NCBI GenBank assembly: GCA_024636075.1
Contig: JAGXHS010000152.1
Span: 1 to 11,940 of the forward strand
Direction: 5' to 3'
DNA from: Propionibacteriaceae bacterium
GTDB lineage: Bacteria > Actinomycetota > Actinomycetes > Propionibacteriales > Propionibacteriaceae
DNA: 11,940 bases
The number at the start of each line of letters is the position of its first letter. Within the stretch, counting starts at the first letter, position 1. Below, piece by piece: positions 1-6,920 of this stretch. The notes beneath the pieces are model-generated. The model saw only the letters and a list, made by a program, of their open reading frames with translations, did not search any database and was not told the DNA's origin. The position numbers and the translations under genes were made by a program.

Positions 1-2
1 AT

Positions 3-362
3 GCTGACCTGCCGCTGAACCGCAGCGAGCGCGACGAAACCCTGCACCACACGCGACGACTGGCGAAAACCGCTCGCTACGGCGCCGAAGCACTCTCGGC
101 ACTGGCTCCCGGGCTCACCGGCCTGGCGGAGTCGAGCAAGGCATTGGCCGATGCGCTCGGCGTGGTGCAGGACAGCGTGCTGGCACGACGCTGGCTCACC
201 GCGCAGATCGATGAATCGACCAGCGATGGGGTCTTCCAGCGTCTGCTCGAGCTGCAGGACGAGGCCCGGAGAGCGGCGATGGAGCAGGCCCGACGAGCGA
301 TCAGCGAGCTCACCGGACAGATTGGCGTGGCCCGGAACCTCGCCCGGGGAACCACCACATAA
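3..362 (+). CDS. CHAD domain-containing protein, C-terminal fragment
   Basis: This is an open frame that enters from the left edge and ends at TAA (360-362), giving 119 visible residues. Near its start it carries HHTRRLAKTARYG, fitting the CHAD signature of a histidine pair followed by a basic helix HxxRxxxKxxRY. It is followed by a helix ending in ADALGVVQDSVLARRWL, which matches the usual LGxxQD turn of CHAD domains. The rest is an Arg/Glu-rich helix and a short polar tail. CHAD domains are all-helical, histidine-rich modules known to bind inorganic polyphosphate, often fused to a CYTH (triphosphate-tunnel) domain. Any CYTH part would lie upstream of the window and cannot be seen. An antisense frame covering the same bases is a shadow. 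The 57-base gap to dnaE and the same strand would allow co-transcription. The CHAD assignment rests on motif shape only. Confidence 0.72.
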   Translation, partial: ADLPLNRSERDETLHHTRRLAKTARYGAEALSALAPGLTGLAESSKALADALGVVQDSVLARRWLTAQIDESTSDGVFQRLLELQDEARRAAMEQARRAISELTGQIGVARNLARGTTT

Positions 363-403
363 AGTGGTGCCGATAACCGTACGCGGGGTGACCGTCCGAG
401 GGT

Positions 404-409
404 AGGAGA
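404..409 (+). promoter_or_regulatory. Ribosome binding site of dnaE
   Basis: AGGAGA at 404-409 lies 10 bases before the ATG at 420, a slightly long but workable Shine-Dalgarno spacing. It supports ATG 420 as the dnaE start. I see no convincing -10/-35 pair in the 57-base gap, so whether dnaE has its own promoter here is open. Confidence 0.55.
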
Positions 410-419
410 AACCGAGCAG

Positions 420-3400
420 ATGCCGACACGAACGCCGAACTTCGCCCACCTGCACACCCACACCGAGTTCTCGATGCTGGATGGCGCGGCGAAGAACAGC
501 AAGCTGTTCGTCGAGGTGGAACGGCTCGGAATGCCGGCAGTGGCGATGACCGACCACGGCAACATGTTCGGTGCCTACGAGTTCTTCCACACCTCGAAGA
601 GCCATGACGTGAAACCGATCATCGGTGTCGAGGCCTATGTTGCGCCCTCCTCGCGATTCTCCCGGAAACCGGAGTTCTGGGCAGCCGACGGCCGCCGGGA
701 GAACATCGGGGTGGAGTTCGAGGGCGGCAAAGACATCTCCGGCGGTGGCCGTTACACCCATTCCACCTTGTTGGCCCGTGACGTGGAGGGCTTGTGGAAC
801 CTGTTCCGGCTGACTTCGCTGGCGAGTTTCGAGGGCTACTACATGAAGCCGCGGATGGACAAGGAACTGATCGCCCAGCATGCCAAGGGCATCATCGGAT
901 TCACCGGGTGCCCCTCCGGCGAGGTACAGACCCGGCTTCGACTCGGACAGTTCGACGAGGCACTGAAGGCGGCCGCGGACTACCGCGACATCTTCGGTGC
1001 CGACTCCTACTACGTGGAACTGATGGACCACGGGGTTCCGATCGAACAGGTGGTGCGCGACGACCTGCTGCGATTGGCGAAGAAGCTGAAGCTTCCGATG
1101 GTGGTCACCAACGACTCGCACTACGTCACCGAGGACCAGGCCGACGACCACGACAACCTGCTCTGTGTCGGGGTGGGTCGCAACAAGGACGACCCCGGGC
1201 GTTTCCGCTTCAACGGATCGGGCTACTACATCCGCCCCGCCGAGGAGATGCGCGCGCTGTTCTCCGACCTGCCGGAAGCTTGCGACAACACACTGAGGAT
1301 TGCCGAGGAGATCGGTGACTACTCGGAGGTCTTCGCCCACGTCGACCGGATGCCACAGTTCGACGTGCCCGATGGCGAGACGCAGAACTCCTGGCTGCGC
1401 AAGGAGATCCAGAACGGCGTCACGCTGCGCTATGGCGAGGATCCCAGCCCGGAGGTGCTGGAACGGATCGAGACGGAAATGGCCGTCATCGAACCGATGG
1501 GCTTCTCCTCCTACTTCCTGATCGTCGCCGACATCTGCCGCCATGCTCGCGACAACCGGATCCCCGTCGGGCCCGGTCGAGGTTCGGCCACCGGCTCGAT
1601 CATCGCCTACCTGACCAGGATCACCGAGTTGGATCCGCTGGAACACCAGCTGCTGTTCGAGCGGTTCCTGAACCCGGAACGCCTCAACCCACCGGACGTC
1701 GACCTCGACTTCGACGACCGGCAACGCGACAAGATGGTCGCCTACGTCAGCGAGAAGTACGGCCACGAGTACACCGCCCAGGTGAACACATTCAGTACCA
1801 TCAAGGCCAAGGCAGCCGTCAAGGATGCGAACCGCATCCTTGGCTACCCCTTCGCGCTGGGGGACAAGATCACCAAGGCGATGCCCACCGACGTGATGGG
1901 CAAGGGCATGAAGCTCAGCGAGATGTTCGATGAATCCCACGAACGCTACGGCGAAGCGGTCGAGTTCCGTGACCTGTACTCCTCGGCCCCGGACATCGCC
2001 AAGGTCGTGGACACCGGCAAGGGCCTGGAAGGCCTGATTCGCGGCACCGGCGTGCATGCCGCTGCGGTGATCTTGTCCTCCACTCCGCTGCTGGACCTGA
2101 TTCCGATGCATCGCCGCGACCAGGATGGCGCCATCATCACCGGTTTCTCGTATCCGCAGTGCGAAGAAATGGGCCTGATGAAGATGGACATGCTGGGGTT
2201 GCGGAACCTCGGCATCATCGACCACGCCATCGAGATGGTAAGGGAGCATCGGGGCATCGAGCTGGACACTCTGAGCATGACGCTGGATGACCGGGCCACC
2301 TACGACCTGTTGGCCCGCGGCGACACTCTGGGTGTCTTCCAGCTGGACGGCGGTCCGATGCGCTCGCTGCTGCGTCTGATGGCCCCCACCCGATTCGAGG
2401 ACATCGCGGCCGTGCTGGCCCTGTACCGGCCGGGGCCGATGGCAGCCAAGGCACACATCAACTATGCCGAGCGCAAGAACGGCCGCCAGCCGATCACCCC
2501 GATCCACCCCGAACTGGAAAAGCCTTTGGAACCGCTCCTTGGCACCACCTACCACCTGCTCGTCTACCAGGAGCAGATCATGGCGGTGGCCCGTGAGCTG
2601 GCCGGGTACACGCTGGGCGCGGCGGATCTGCTCCGCCGCGCGATGGGCAAGAAGAAGCCTGAGATCCTCGCCCGCGAGTACGACAACTTCTCCGCCGGGA
2701 TGAAGGGAAACGGCTATTCGGCCGCCGCAACCAAGGCGCTGTGGGATGTGATGGCGCCCTTCTCCGGGTACGCCTTCAACAAGTCGCACACCGCCGGCTA
2801 CGGGCTGGTGTCCTACTGGACCGCCTATCTGAAGGCCAACCACCCGGCAGAGTACATGGCCGCCCTGCTCGAGTCGGTGCGTGACGACAAGGACAAGTCG
2901 GCCATCTACCTCGCCGAGTGCCGCCGGATGGGCATTCGGGTGTTGCCCCCGGACGTGAACGACTCCGCCGCCATGTTCACCCCGGTGGGCGACGACATCC
3001 GCTTCGGGCTCGGCGCCATCCGCAATGTCGGCACGGCCGTGGTGCAGGGCATCGTCGAATCGCGGGCGGAACACGGCCGGGCGAGTGACTTCGGCGAGTT
3101 CCTGGACAATGCCTCGCTGCCGGTGTGCAACAAGAGAATGATCGAATCGCTGATCAAGGCTGGTGCCTTCGATTCGATGGGGCACACCCGCCGAGGCCTG
3201 ATGGAGGTGTTCGAAGGTGCCGTCGACCAGGTGATCGACCTCAAACGCAACCAGGCCAACGGTCAGGACGACCTGTTCGGCGATTTCGGCGGTGCCGCCG
3301 AAGAAGCCCCGGAGCAGCGCACCCAGGTGCCTGAGATCGAGGAGTGGCAGAAGCGGACCAAGCTCGCGTTCGAACGCGAGATGCTCGGGTTGTACGTCTC

Positions 3401-3983
3401 CGACCATCCCCTGCAGGGGTTGGAACACATCCTCAGCGCGCACCGGGACGTGTCGATCGGGCAGCTGATCGCACCCGACGGGCCCCGCGACCGCACCGTG
3501 TCGATCGCCGGAATGATCACCTCGGTGTCCCGCAAGCAGAACAAGAACGGACGGATCTGGGCGACGGTGACAGTGGAGGACCTGGAAGCCTCGATCAACG
3601 TGCTGGTCTTCCCCACCTTCTACGAGACGATGGGTGGGCTGCTGGCGACCGACACCGTGGTCTCGGTGCGCGGCAGGCTGAAGGAGAAGGAGGACTCGGT
3701 CGAGATCCACGCGAACGAGTTGACGCTGCCTGACACTGCCGAGGGGCCGGCTGCGCCGGTGATCATCCAGTTACCGGCGGCGCGCTGCACGCCACCCGTG
3801 GTGGAACAGTTGAAAAGGGTGCTGGGCGCCCATCCCGGGATGACCGAGGTGCGTCTCAAGCTGACCAGCCCGGACAAGTCGACCACCTTCCGGCTCGATG
3901 ACACCTTGCGGGTGACCCCCGCCCAGCCGTTGATGGCAGATCTGAAGGCTCTGCTGGGGCCGTCCAGCGTGAGCGCGCGCTAG
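420..3983 (+). CDS. dnaE: DNA polymerase III subunit alpha (DnaE1 type)
   Basis: Catalytic subunit of the replicative polymerase, which extends DNA at the fork in complex with the beta clamp. The 1187 residues match the usual length of actinobacterial DnaE1. The N-terminal PHP domain (about 8-290) opens with HLHTHTEFSMLDG and keeps the full metal-ligand set: H12, H14, D21, H46, E71, H114, C164, D232 and H234. The polymerase core contains the GPGRGSATGS signature, PDVDLDF (D426, D428) and the third catalytic Asp in KMDMLGL (D590). A helix-hairpin-helix region lies near FGLGAIRNVG (about 862). The internal clamp-binding pentapeptide QDDLF is at 949-953, and an OB fold spans about 1025-1100. In mycobacteria an intact DnaE1 PHP domain is the 3'-5' proofreading exonuclease, so the same activity is inferred here. 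Start chosen from the conserved N-terminus and AGGAGA. No damage is visible. Confidence 0.97.
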   Translation: MPTRTPNFAHLHTHTEFSMLDGAAKNSKLFVEVERLGMPAVAMTDHGNMFGAYEFFHTSKSHDVKPIIGVEAYVAPSSRFSRKPEFWAADGRRENIGVEFEGGKDISGGGRYTHSTLLARDVEGLWNLFRLTSLASFEGYYMKPRMDKELIAQHAKGIIGFTGCPSGEVQTRLRLGQFDEALKAAADYRDIFGADSYYVELMDHGVPIEQVVRDDLLRLAKKLKLPMVVTNDSHYVTEDQADDHDNLLCVGVGRNKDDPGRFRFNGSGYYIRPAEEMRALFSDLPEACDNTLRIAEEIGDYSEVFAHVDRMPQFDVPDGETQNSWLRKEIQNGVTLRYGEDPSPEVLERIETEMAVIEPMGFSSYFLIVADICRHARDNRIPVGPGRGSATGSIIAYLTRITELDPLEHQLLFERFLNPERLNPPDVDLDFDDRQRDKMVAYVSEKYGHEYTAQVNTFSTIKAKAAVKDANRILGYPFALGDKITKAMPTDVMGKGMKLSEMFDESHERYGEAVEFRDLYSSAPDIAKVVDTGKGLEGLIRGTGVHAAAVILSSTPLLDLIPMHRRDQDGAIITGFSYPQCEEMGLMKMDMLGLRNLGIIDHAIEMVREHRGIELDTLSMTLDDRATYDLLARGDTLGVFQLDGGPMRSLLRLMAPTRFEDIAAVLALYRPGPMAAKAHINYAERKNGRQPITPIHPELEKPLEPLLGTTYHLLVYQEQIMAVARELAGYTLGAADLLRRAMGKKKPEILAREYDNFSAGMKGNGYSAAATKALWDVMAPFSGYAFNKSHTAGYGLVSYWTAYLKANHPAEYMAALLESVRDDKDKSAIYLAECRRMGIRVLPPDVNDSAAMFTPVGDDIRFGLGAIRNVGTAVVQGIVESRAEHGRASDFGEFLDNASLPVCNKRMIESLIKAGAFDSMGHTRRGLMEVFEGAVDQVIDLKRNQANGQDDLFGDFGGAAEEAPEQRTQVPEIEEWQKRTKLAFEREMLGLYVSDHPLQGLEHILSAHRDVSIGQLIAPDGPRDRTVSIAGMITSVSRKQNKNGRIWATVTVEDLEASINVLVFPTFYETMGGLLATDTVVSVRGRLKEKEDSVEIHANELTLPDTAEGPAAPVIIQLPAARCTPPVVEQLKRVLGAHPGMTEVRLKLTSPDKSTTFRLDDTLRVTPAQPLMADLKALLGPSSVSAR

Positions 3984-3994
3984 GCTCATCGGCC

Positions 3995-4004
3995 AGGAGG
4001 TGAT
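3995..4004 (+). promoter_or_regulatory. Near-perfect Shine-Dalgarno of the downstream membrane protein
   Basis: AGGAGGTGAT is an exact complement of the conserved 3' end of 16S rRNA. It sits two bases before ATG 4007, with six bases between the AGGAGG core and the start codon, and so fixes that start. It lies in the 23-base gap after dnaE, so the gene is probably read from the dnaE transcript but with strong initiation of its own. Confidence 0.8.
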
Positions 4005-4006
4005 CG

Positions 4007-4780
4007 ATGCCCAGCAACGTTGAATCCGGCGAGCCGAGGCTGCCGACTGCCCAGCAGCCGAGGGCTGCATCCGGCGAGCCGAAACTGCCGACTGCCCAGC
4101 AGCCGAGGCGTGACAACCCTGCCGAGGCGCCGCAGCTGGCCGCCGACAGCTCGATCGCCTTCACCGAAGTGTCCCCGCGTGGGGTGCCCAGCGACACCGC
4201 CTACCCACCGGAATCGCGACTGCCCCGGCTGCTGCAGATCCCCATCGTACGCGGGCTGATCGCCTACGCGGTGCTGTCGACGGTGCTCGGGGTGGTCATC
4301 GGGCTGGTCTGGCATGCTGTCGTCGAACTGCCGTCATACACGATCGCCGAGGACCGCAGCGCCAACCCCACCGAGCGTGGGCTGACCGAGTTCTTCGGCG
4401 CCGACGCCTGGTTCGCGACGATCGGGCTGCCCACCGGACTGCTGCTCGGCTGGCTGGCGTGGCGCTGGTTCCGCCGAATCGGGTGGCTCGTGGTGCTGGT
4501 CGGCCTGGGCGGCGCGGCGCAGGCCGCAGCCTTCGCCTGGCAGATGGGTGAGCTGCTCGGGCCGAACAACTTCGCGGAACGGATCAGCACTGCTGGCGTC
4601 GGAGAGCAGGTGTCCATCGACTTCCAACTGCACGGGGCGGCAACCGTGCTGGTGTGGTTGATCGGCGGTGTGATCCCGGTACTGCTCGGCTCTTCGCTGG
4701 GCCGTGACCATTCCGATCCGCAACCGCTCCGCAGGCAGGTACGGCGGAACTCGCCGACGATTGACAACGCGCCCGACTGA
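4007..4780 (+). CDS. Four-helix membrane protein of unknown function
   Basis: Hydrophobic protein of 257 residues that I cannot assign with confidence. The N-terminal 75 residues are polar and rich in Pro, Ala and Gln. They contain two nearly identical 13-residue blocks, SGEPRLPTAQQPR (7-19) and SGEPKLPTAQQPR (22-34). Four likely transmembrane helices follow at about 83-106, 134-154, 157-180 and 207-230. A polar loop of about 27 residues lies between helices 1 and 2, and a second loop of similar length between 3 and 4. The Arg-rich tail (RRQVRR near 242-247) suggests that this end is cytoplasmic. With an even helix count, the N-terminus would also be inside. Small actinobacterial four-helix proteins such as DUF2567 have a similar layout, but that link is only a guess. 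It sits 23 bases after dnaE with a very strong ribosome site and converges on the DUF554 gene, from which only 11 bases separate it. Confidence 0.85.
   Translation: MPSNVESGEPRLPTAQQPRAASGEPKLPTAQQPRRDNPAEAPQLAADSSIAFTEVSPRGVPSDTAYPPESRLPRLLQIPIVRGLIAYAVLSTVLGVVIGLVWHAVVELPSYTIAEDRSANPTERGLTEFFGADAWFATIGLPTGLLLGWLAWRWFRRIGWLVVLVGLGGAAQAAAFAWQMGELLGPNNFAERISTAGVGEQVSIDFQLHGAATVLVWLIGGVIPVLLGSSLGRDHSDPQPLRRQVRRNSPTIDNAPD
4024..4108 (+). repeat. In-frame tandem duplication, 45-base period
   Basis: Two 40-base copies, 4024-4063 and 4069-4108, are separated by five bases and match at 38 of 40 positions. The only differences are a GG to AA change (positions 14-15 of the unit). The period of 45 is a multiple of three, so the reading frame is kept and a 13-residue block is repeated with one Arg/Lys change. 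The near-identity at the DNA level, including third codon positions, points to a recent slippage or duplication in the disordered N-terminus of the membrane protein. Confidence 0.93.
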
Positions 4781-4791
4781 GCGTCGTCTGA

Positions 4792-5535
4792 TCAGAGCAG
4801 CTTCGCCACAGCGACCACCGCGGGGGCGATCACCAGCGCGGGCAACAGGTCAGCCACCCGGATGTCCTTCAACCCGAGCAACCTGACACCGAGCCCCAAC
4901 AGCACGACCCCGCCGGCGACGGTGATGGCATCGATCTCCGCCGGGGGCAGGAATTGTCCCGCGATCGCGCCCATCGCGGTCCACGCACCCTGGTACACCA
5001 GCACGACCAGCGCCGAGGCCAGTACGCCGACGCCGAAGGCGCTGGCGAAGGCGATCGCGGCGAACCCGTCCATCACCGATTTGACCAGCAACTGCCGGGT
5101 GCCCCGGCCCAGTCCGTCCTCCAGTGAACCCAGAATGGCCAACGGGCCGACGCAGAACACCAGACTTGCTGTCACGAAGCCATCCACGAAACGGGTTTGC
5201 CCACTCGCGCCGAACCGCGTCCGCAACCATGAGCCCAGACTGGTCATCCGGTCCTCCAGCCGGAGCGCCGAGCCGAGGAGGCCGCCCAGCAGCAGAGCCA
5301 GCAGGATCACCGGAAAAGCCGCATTTCCCGGCACCGCCGACCGCAGCGGTTGTTCGGTCAGCGGGATCATCGACAGGCCCGCGATCACCAAGGTGGCGAG
5401 CCCGAGCATGTCGGTGACGGTTGCCCGGGTCCGATCCGAGAGACGATCACCCAACAGCAGGCCGGCACCACCACCGATCAGCACGGTCGCCACATTGACC
5501 ACGGTGCCGAGGCCCACGACTTCCAGCGAAATCAC
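4792..5535 (-). CDS. DUF554 family membrane protein
   Basis: Integral membrane protein of 247 residues matching the DUF554 (YdfK/YqgA-like) family. The start has the family's GxxVNxxxVxxGGxxGLLLG pattern (GLGTVVNVATVLIGGGAG, 8-25). A Gly-rich CVGPLAILGSLEDGL segment lies at 128-142, and the hallmark KSVMDGFAAIAFA at 152-164. About six to seven hydrophobic helices are visible, at roughly 8-28, 44-58, 72-92, 120-138, 155-195 (probably two) and 203-245. The family is annotated as possible transporters, but no substrate is established. The start is GTG (complement of 5533-5535), the only in-frame start after the upstream stop. The ribosome site is weak (GGGATGA). It is transcribed divergently from hisD across 41 bases and converges on the preceding gene, so it is a single-gene unit whose promoter must lie within or beyond the hisD start. 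Its functional link to the his operon is unknown. Confidence 0.9.
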   Translation of the reverse strand: MISLEVVGLGTVVNVATVLIGGGAGLLLGDRLSDRTRATVTDMLGLATLVIAGLSMIPLTEQPLRSAVPGNAAFPVILLALLLGGLLGSALRLEDRMTSLGSWLRTRFGASGQTRFVDGFVTASLVFCVGPLAILGSLEDGLGRGTRQLLVKSVMDGFAAIAFASAFGVGVLASALVVLVYQGAWTAMGAIAGQFLPPAEIDAITVAGGVVLLGLGVRLLGLKDIRVADLLPALVIAPAVVAVAKLL

Positions 5536-5563
5536 CCGGTCATCCCATCACATCTGGGCCCGT

Positions 5564-5579
5564 TAGGATTGGGACCGTG
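5564..5579 (+). promoter_or_regulatory. Putative leaderless promoter -10 element and start of hisD
   Basis: TAGGAT (5564-5569) fits the actinobacterial TAnnnT -10 consensus and ends seven bases before the GTG at 5577. That would place the transcription start on or next to the start codon. There is no good Shine-Dalgarno before this GTG (only TGGGACC), as expected for a leaderless mRNA. No clear -35 box is seen, which is common for such promoters. The element lies in the 41-base gap shared with the divergent DUF554 gene. Confidence 0.5.
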
Positions 5580-6920
5580 CTGGCCACGATTGATTTGCGA
5601 GATTTTCACCCCCAACAGTCGCGTGGGGGGTATCGAGGTGTCGTTCCGCGGGCGGGTTTCGACGTGGAGGCGGCAGTGCCGGTGGTACGCCCCGTCATCG
5701 ACGCGGTGGCCGAACGTGGAGAAAAGGCGCTGGCCGAGTTCTCGCAGCAGTTTGACCACGTGGTGCCCGCACAGTTCAGAGTCCCGGAGGAGCTGTTCGC
5801 GGCTGCCGTCGACGAACTGGACGAGGATCTTCGAGCTGCCTTCGAGGTGGCGATCCAACGCCGCCGTACGGTGTGTCGGTCCGCGGAGGTGGAACTCAGC
5901 CCGGATCCGGTTCAGCTCGCTGACGGCGCGATCGTGCTGCACCGACTGCGGCCGGTGAACCGGGTCGGGCTGTACGTCCCCGGTGGACTGGCGCCGCTGG
6001 CGTCCTCTGTGCTGATGAACGTGGTGGCCGCCCAGGAGGCAGGAGTGCAGTCGCTGGCACTCGCCTCCCCGCCGCAGCTGCAGTTCGGCGGCTGGCCACA
6101 CCCCAACGTGCTGGCGCTCTGCCAGATGCTGGGCGTCCACGAAGTGTTTGCGGTGGGCGGCGCACAGGCGATGGCGATGTTCGCCCACGGGGTGGATGGG
6201 TTGTGTGACCCCGTCGACATGATCACCGGTCCCGGCAACATCTATGTGGTGGCCGCGAAGCGGGCGCTGCAGGGGATTGTCGGAATCGATTCCGAAGCTG
6301 GCCCGACCGAAGTGGCGATCCTCGCCGATGAAACCGCCGACCCCGAACTGGTGGCCGCTGATCTGGTGTCCCAATCCGAGCACGATCCGTTGGCCGCCGC
6401 CGTGCTGGTGACCACGTCGACCCAGGTGGCTGACAGGGTGAACCAGGACCTGCGGACACAGGTGGCCCAAACCCTGCACCGGGATCGGGTCAGCGCCGCC
6501 CTGTCCGGAGAACAGTCAGCGATTGTCCTTGTCCGCGATCTGGAACAGGGGTTGGCAGTGGTGGATGACTACGGCGCCGAGCACCTGGAGATCCACACCG
6601 CCGATGCCGCGTCGTTGGCCGCGAGGGTCAACAACGCCGGCGCCATCTTCGTCGGCAGCCACTCCCCGGTCTCGCTGGGCGACTACTCGGCTGGCTCCAC
6701 GCACGTGCTGCCGACAGCCGGTGCGGCCCGGTACTCGTCGGGACTGACCGTGCGGAGCTTCATCAAGACGACCCACGTGATCGAGTACAGCCCGAGCGCG
6801 CTCGCGGAGATCGCCGACGGGATCCAGAAATTTGCCATCGCCGAGAACCTCCCGGCACACGCCAACGCCGTCGCCATCCGCAGAGCAACAGCCTTGAAGG
6901 AGGCACCGCATGAGCCATGA
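5577..6920 (+). CDS. hisD: Histidinol dehydrogenase
   Basis: Catalyses the last two steps of histidine synthesis, oxidising L-histidinol to L-histidine with two NAD+, as a zinc-dependent cytosolic homodimer. The 447-residue length is normal for the actinobacterial enzyme. Diagnostic segments are VGLYVPGGLAPLASSVLMN, AVGGAQAMAMF, DMITGPGNIYVVAAKR, SEAGPTEVAILADE, and SPVSLGDYSAGSTHVLPT followed by ARYSSGL. The catalytic pair is E335-H336 in YGAEHLEI. The zinc ligands expected from the E. coli structure are present as Q266 and H269 (SQSEHD), D369 (LGDYSAG) and H428 (PAHAN). The GTG start is placed by family N-terminal alignment (LRDF... VPRAGFDVEA) and by the -10-like element just upstream. First gene of the his cluster; its end overlaps hisC by 11 bases. 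The activity assignment is very secure, the exact start slightly less so. Confidence 0.97.
   Translation: MLATIDLRDFHPQQSRGGYRGVVPRAGFDVEAAVPVVRPVIDAVAERGEKALAEFSQQFDHVVPAQFRVPEELFAAAVDELDEDLRAAFEVAIQRRRTVCRSAEVELSPDPVQLADGAIVLHRLRPVNRVGLYVPGGLAPLASSVLMNVVAAQEAGVQSLALASPPQLQFGGWPHPNVLALCQMLGVHEVFAVGGAQAMAMFAHGVDGLCDPVDMITGPGNIYVVAAKRALQGIVGIDSEAGPTEVAILADETADPELVAADLVSQSEHDPLAAAVLVTTSTQVADRVNQDLRTQVAQTLHRDRVSAALSGEQSAIVLVRDLEQGLAVVDDYGAEHLEIHTADAASLAARVNNAGAIFVGSHSPVSLGDYSAGSTHVLPTAGAARYSSGLTVRSFIKTTHVIEYSPSALAEIADGIQKFAIAENLPAHANAVAIRRATALKEAPHEP
6897..6903 (+). promoter_or_regulatory. Strong Shine-Dalgarno of hisC
   Basis: AAGGAGG, inside the end of hisD, is six bases before ATG 6910. It decides the hisC start and contrasts with hisD and priA, which lack such a site, in line with their proposed leaderless expression. 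Confidence 0.75.

Noticed and set aside
370..395. Possible -10 (GATAAC-like) promoter for dnaE
   Set aside because: No TAnnnT hexamer at sensible spacing and no -35 partner; not strong enough to list as a site.
4787..4796. TCTGATCAGA palindrome at the convergent gene ends, as a possible terminator
   Set aside because: A ten-base perfect palindrome with no loop and no U-tract on either strand; too short to claim a terminator.
4862..5566. A 234-residue plus-strand frame across the DUF554 gene
   Set aside because: Ser/Thr/Pro-rich translation typical of antisense to a hydrophobic gene. The minus strand gives a well-formed DUF554 protein.
5532..6479. A 315-residue minus-strand frame opposite hisD
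   Set aside because: Shadow of the intact hisD; no recognisable domain and low-complexity His/Gly/Arg content.
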